Source: Phytoactinopolyspora endophytica (GTDB lineage Bacteria; Actinomycetota; Actinomycetes; Jiangellales; Jiangellaceae). Taken from it: a DNA stretch of 8,180 nucleotides. Below, in pieces: positions 6,434-8,180 of this stretch. The DNA lies in contig NZ_ML142853.1 of assembly GCF_004138495.1 (NCBI RefSeq), forward strand, positions 355,809-363,988, read 5' to 3'. Numbering within the stretch: the stretch's first letter is position 1; each line of letters begins with the position of its first letter. The notes under the pieces are model-generated. The model saw only the letters and a program-made list of their open reading frames with translations. It was not told the DNA's origin and searched no databases. The translations under genes and the position numbers were made by a program.

Positions 6434-7096
6434 ATGAGCGGACTGGGCCTGCGCCGCGTCCCTTCCCAGTCACGTCGCGAACACGTCGCCGAGATCCTGC
6501 GCGAGGCAATCACCAGCGGCCAGCTCGCTCCTGGAGCCCGTCTGATCGAGCTGGACATCGCCGCCGAGCTCGGTACGAGTCGCGCGCCCGTTCGCGAGGC
6601 GCTGCGCCAGCTGGAACAGGAGGGGCTGATCGTTTCCTACCCCTATCGTGGTAGCGAGGTGCTCGGTGTGTCACAGGACGAGGTCGAGCAGGTACTCGTC
6701 CCCATCCGGATCACCATCGAGCGTTTCGCCTTCGCCAAGGCACTTCCCCGCCTGACCGAGGACGACTTGCGCACGCTGCAGGCACTGGCGGACGAGATGG
6801 AGCGAGCCGCGATCGAAGGCTCGGCCGAGCGGCTCGCCGACGCCGACATCCGTTTCCATGAACTGGTCATCGTCCGTTCCGAGCAGCGCCACTGCCTGCA
6901 GATGTGGCGGACCATCCAGCCCCGGGTCCGCGCGTACTTCCGCCGCGACGCCCCCGGACATCAGGATCCGGCGGCCGTCGCCAAGCAGCACCACCAGTTA
7001 CTGGATGTGATCCGCAGCGGCGACGAGGCGGCGGTCCTCCAGAGCGTCGAGCGGCACATCCACACCCACCTCGGCCCTGGCAGGGAGCCGGCGTGA
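6434..7096 (+). CDS. GntR-family transcriptional regulator, FCD (FadR) subgroup
   Basis: This 220-residue DNA-binding regulator has an N-terminal winged helix-turn-helix (about 10-75) with the recognition-helix motif SRAPVREALRQLEQEGLI (49-66). A C-terminal all-helical FCD domain (about 85-212) follows. The four metal/ligand residues of FCD proteins are all visible: D138 and H142 (DIRFH), H186 (QHHQLL) and H208 (ERHIH). Such domains bind a metal and usually an organic or sugar acid, which releases the protein from its operator. GAGGAGG at 6422-6428 precedes the ATG by 5 bases. The gene diverges from the GH13 operon and overlaps the SDR start by 4 bp. The palindrome at 6375-6390 is the natural operator candidate, so control of the whole cluster and of itself is likely. 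It carries a TTA codon at 6998-7000. The family call is secure; the effector is unknown, though a sugar acid tied to the dehydratase would fit. Confidence 0.93.
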   Translation: MSGLGLRRVPSQSRREHVAEILREAITSGQLAPGARLIELDIAAELGTSRAPVREALRQLEQEGLIVSYPYRGSEVLGVSQDEVEQVLVPIRITIERFAFAKALPRLTEDDLRTLQALADEMERAAIEGSAERLADADIRFHELVIVRSEQRHCLQMWRTIQPRVRAYFRRDAPGHQDPAAVAKQHHQLLDVIRSGDEAAVLQSVERHIHTHLGPGREPA

Positions 7097-7884
7097 GCAC
7101 CGACACTGTGGTCGTCACCGGGGCCGGCTCCGGTATCGGCCGGGCTACGTGCTTGGCACTGGCCTCGCGGGGTGCCCGGGTGGCCGTCGTCGACATCGAC
7201 GGCGCTGCCGCGCGGACCGTCGCCGAAGAATCGCTGCGTACCGGTGCTGCCGCCGCGATCCCCGTCGAGTGCGACGTGTCGTCAGAGATGGCCGTGCAGG
7301 CCGCGTTCGAGCAGGTCGGCGTCGAGCTGGGCGCGCCGAGCGGCACGTTCGCCAACGCCGGAATCGAGGCCAACGCGCCGTTGCACCAGCTCTCATCAGC
7401 AACTTGGCAACAGATGATCGACGTCAACCTGACCGGGCTGTTCCTTACCTGCCGGGAAGCCGTGCGCCTGCACGTCGCCGCGGGGCGCGGCGGCTCCATC
7501 GTCTGCACATCCTCACCGGCGGCGTTCATCGGCCACTCCGGCGGCGGAAACAGCGCCTACGCCGCATCCAAGGGCGGTATCTCCGCGTTCGTCCGCTCGA
7601 CGGCCATCGACTACGCCTCGCACGGCATCCGGGTGAATGCTGTCGTGCCCGGAGCCACGGACACCGCCTTACTGCTGGCCGGCGTCGACGACGACGAACG
7701 TGACGTCGCGGCCGAACGGATCCGGGCGGCCGCGCGCGAGCAGGTACCACTGGGCCGCCTTGCCCGGCCAGAGGAGATCGCCGCCGCCGTCGTGTGGCTA
7801 CTTTCCGACGATTCCTCCTACGTCACCGGGACCCACCTCGTGTGCGACGGCGGGCTGATGGCCAAGAGCGCCAACGACTTCTGA
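7093..7884 (+). CDS. Short-chain dehydrogenase/reductase (SDR), classical type
   Basis: This 263-residue Rossmann-fold oxidoreductase interconverts an alcohol and a ketone with NAD(P). Motifs in order: TGAGSGIG (9-16) for cofactor binding, VVDID (32-36) where acidic D34 at the end of strand two favours NAD over NADP, NAG (88-90), N112 in DVNLTG, catalytic Ser in CTSSPAAF (138-145, probably S141), and YAASK (156-160) with Y156 and K160. The Ser-Tyr distance is about two residues longer than common, because of a glycine-rich SGGGNS segment (149-154). The GTG at 7093 is the start: its last bases overlap the regulator stop as GTGA, GGGAG lies 5 bases upstream, and the SDR fold begins four residues later. 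A longer reading from 6904 would only add out-of-frame sequence from the regulator gene. Co-expression with the regulator suggests it acts on the pathway substrate, probably as a polyol or sugar dehydrogenase. A TTA codon lies at 7669-7671. Confidence 0.92.
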   Translation: MSTDTVVVTGAGSGIGRATCLALASRGARVAVVDIDGAAARTVAEESLRTGAAAAIPVECDVSSEMAVQAAFEQVGVELGAPSGTFANAGIEANAPLHQLSSATWQQMIDVNLTGLFLTCREAVRLHVAAGRGGSIVCTSSPAAFIGHSGGGNSAYAASKGGISAFVRSTAIDYASHGIRVNAVVPGATDTALLLAGVDDDERDVAAERIRAAAREQVPLGRLARPEEIAAAVVWLLSDDSSYVTGTHLVCDGGLMAKSANDF

Positions 7885-7886
7885 AC

Positions 7887-7907
7887 GTCCACAGACCGAC
7901 TGTGAAC
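7887..7907 (+). terminator. Possible hairpin terminator after the SDR gene
   Basis: GTCCACAG and CTGTGAAC form an 8-bp stem with one C-A mismatch around a 5-base loop (ACCGA), starting two bases after the SDR stop codon. There is no T-tract, so it is at best a weak, actinobacterial-type terminator or an mRNA 3'-end stabiliser. The rest of the convergent spacer (7908-8048) shows no gene I can support. TGAACG occurs four times between 7882 and about 7965 (once overlapping the SDR stop), which is probably chance. Confidence 0.35.
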
Positions 7908-8048
7908 GCTCGGCTTCCACGCCTTGAACGCGCTCGGTGCCCATGGTCCGACGTCGCGGTGAACGCCGCCACGGCATCATTGATGCTCATCAGCCCAACC
8001 CTTTGACAGGCGAGCCACGCCAAAGCAGCCGACCATGTCGAGGCCCGT

Positions 8049-8180
8049 TCAGATGGCGGGCGCGGCGGGGTCGGCTCCGCCGTAACGCCGGTCCCGGCGG
8101 GCGTAGATCTCGACCGCACGCCACAGGTCGCGCCGGTCGAAGTCCGGCCACAGCGTGTCCAGGAACACCATCTCGGCGTA
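8049..8180 (-). CDS. uppS: Undecaprenyl diphosphate synthase / polyprenyl transferase, C-terminal 43 residues
   Basis: The last 43 codons of a gene that enters from the right edge and ends with TGA at 8049. The residues read ...[21 protein letters not shown]... and then ARRDRRYGG, matching the cis-prenyltransferase C-terminus (E. coli UppS has ELYFTDVLWPDF and later RRFGG). The enzyme extends farnesyl diphosphate or a similar allylic primer with isopentenyl units, in cis, to make the lipid carrier of cell-wall synthesis. It converges with the SDR gene and belongs to housekeeping chromosome, so it probably marks the right border of the cluster. Actinobacteria can have two such enzymes (short- and long-chain), so the exact product length is open. 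Confidence 0.9.
   Translation of the reverse strand, partial: YAEMVFLDTLWPDFDRRDLWRAVEIYARRDRRYGGADPAAPAI

Noticed and set aside
8003..8008. TTGACA, a perfect -35-like hexamer in the spacer between SDR and uppS
   Set aside because: No -10-like hexamer lies 16-19 bases downstream (the 17-base spacing falls on CAGCCG), and no plus-strand gene follows.
7823..8119. 98-codon minus-strand ORF across the convergent spacer
   Set aside because: It overlaps both the SDR 3' end and the uppS 3' end out of frame, is rich in Arg and Ser as GC-rich shadows are, and matches no family I know.
1..8180. CRISPR array, IS element, tRNA or rRNA, phage attachment site
   Set aside because: No regularly spaced repeats, transposase ORF, terminal inverted repeats or recognisable RNA gene was seen by eye on either strand.

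Overview
The window is GC-rich DNA with dense, tightly packed genes, actinobacterial in character. The chromosomal uppS end on the right and the FCD-type GntR regulator fit an actinomycete. In-frame TTA leucine codons occur in at least five of the seven main genes (ureohydrolase, amidase, GH13, GntR, SDR). That argues against Streptomyces-like avoidance of this codon, but the genus cannot be named from the sequence.

Layout, left to right. Positions 1-6269 hold a leftward run of five main genes, transcribed in this order: GH13 alpha-glucosidase (6269-4605), enolase-superfamily acid-sugar dehydratase-like enzyme (4608-3481, overlapping the previous stop by 4 bp), DegT/StrS-type PLP aminotransferase (3442-2138), a possible coupled 37-residue ORF (2138-2025), AMI1-like amidase (1951-812), and an arginase/ureohydrolase-family protein cut by the left edge (748 to beyond 1). 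A 164-bp divergent control region (6270-6433) follows, with a strong palindrome set over a sigma70-like promoter. Rightward from it run a GntR/FCD regulator (6434-7096) and a short-chain dehydrogenase (7093-7884, overlapping by 4 bp). A small hairpin after the SDR and a 164-bp convergent spacer separate this block from the 3' end of uppS (8049 to beyond 8180, leftward), which looks like ordinary chromosomal flank.

The block from the ureohydrolase to the SDR reads as one regulated, probably catabolic cluster. A glycosidase frees a sugar unit, an NAD-type dehydrogenase and a dehydratase act on a polyol, sugar or sugar acid, and an aminotransferase, an amidase and a ureohydrolase homologue handle nitrogen. 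The GntR/FCD protein probably senses an organic or sugar acid and controls both directions. No transporter lies in the window and the substrate cannot be read from the sequence. The pathway is therefore an inference and the combination is the main point of interest. Two details stand out: the ureohydrolase lacks a metal-binding His as if one codon had been deleted, and the aminotransferase gene has clearly lower GC than its neighbours.
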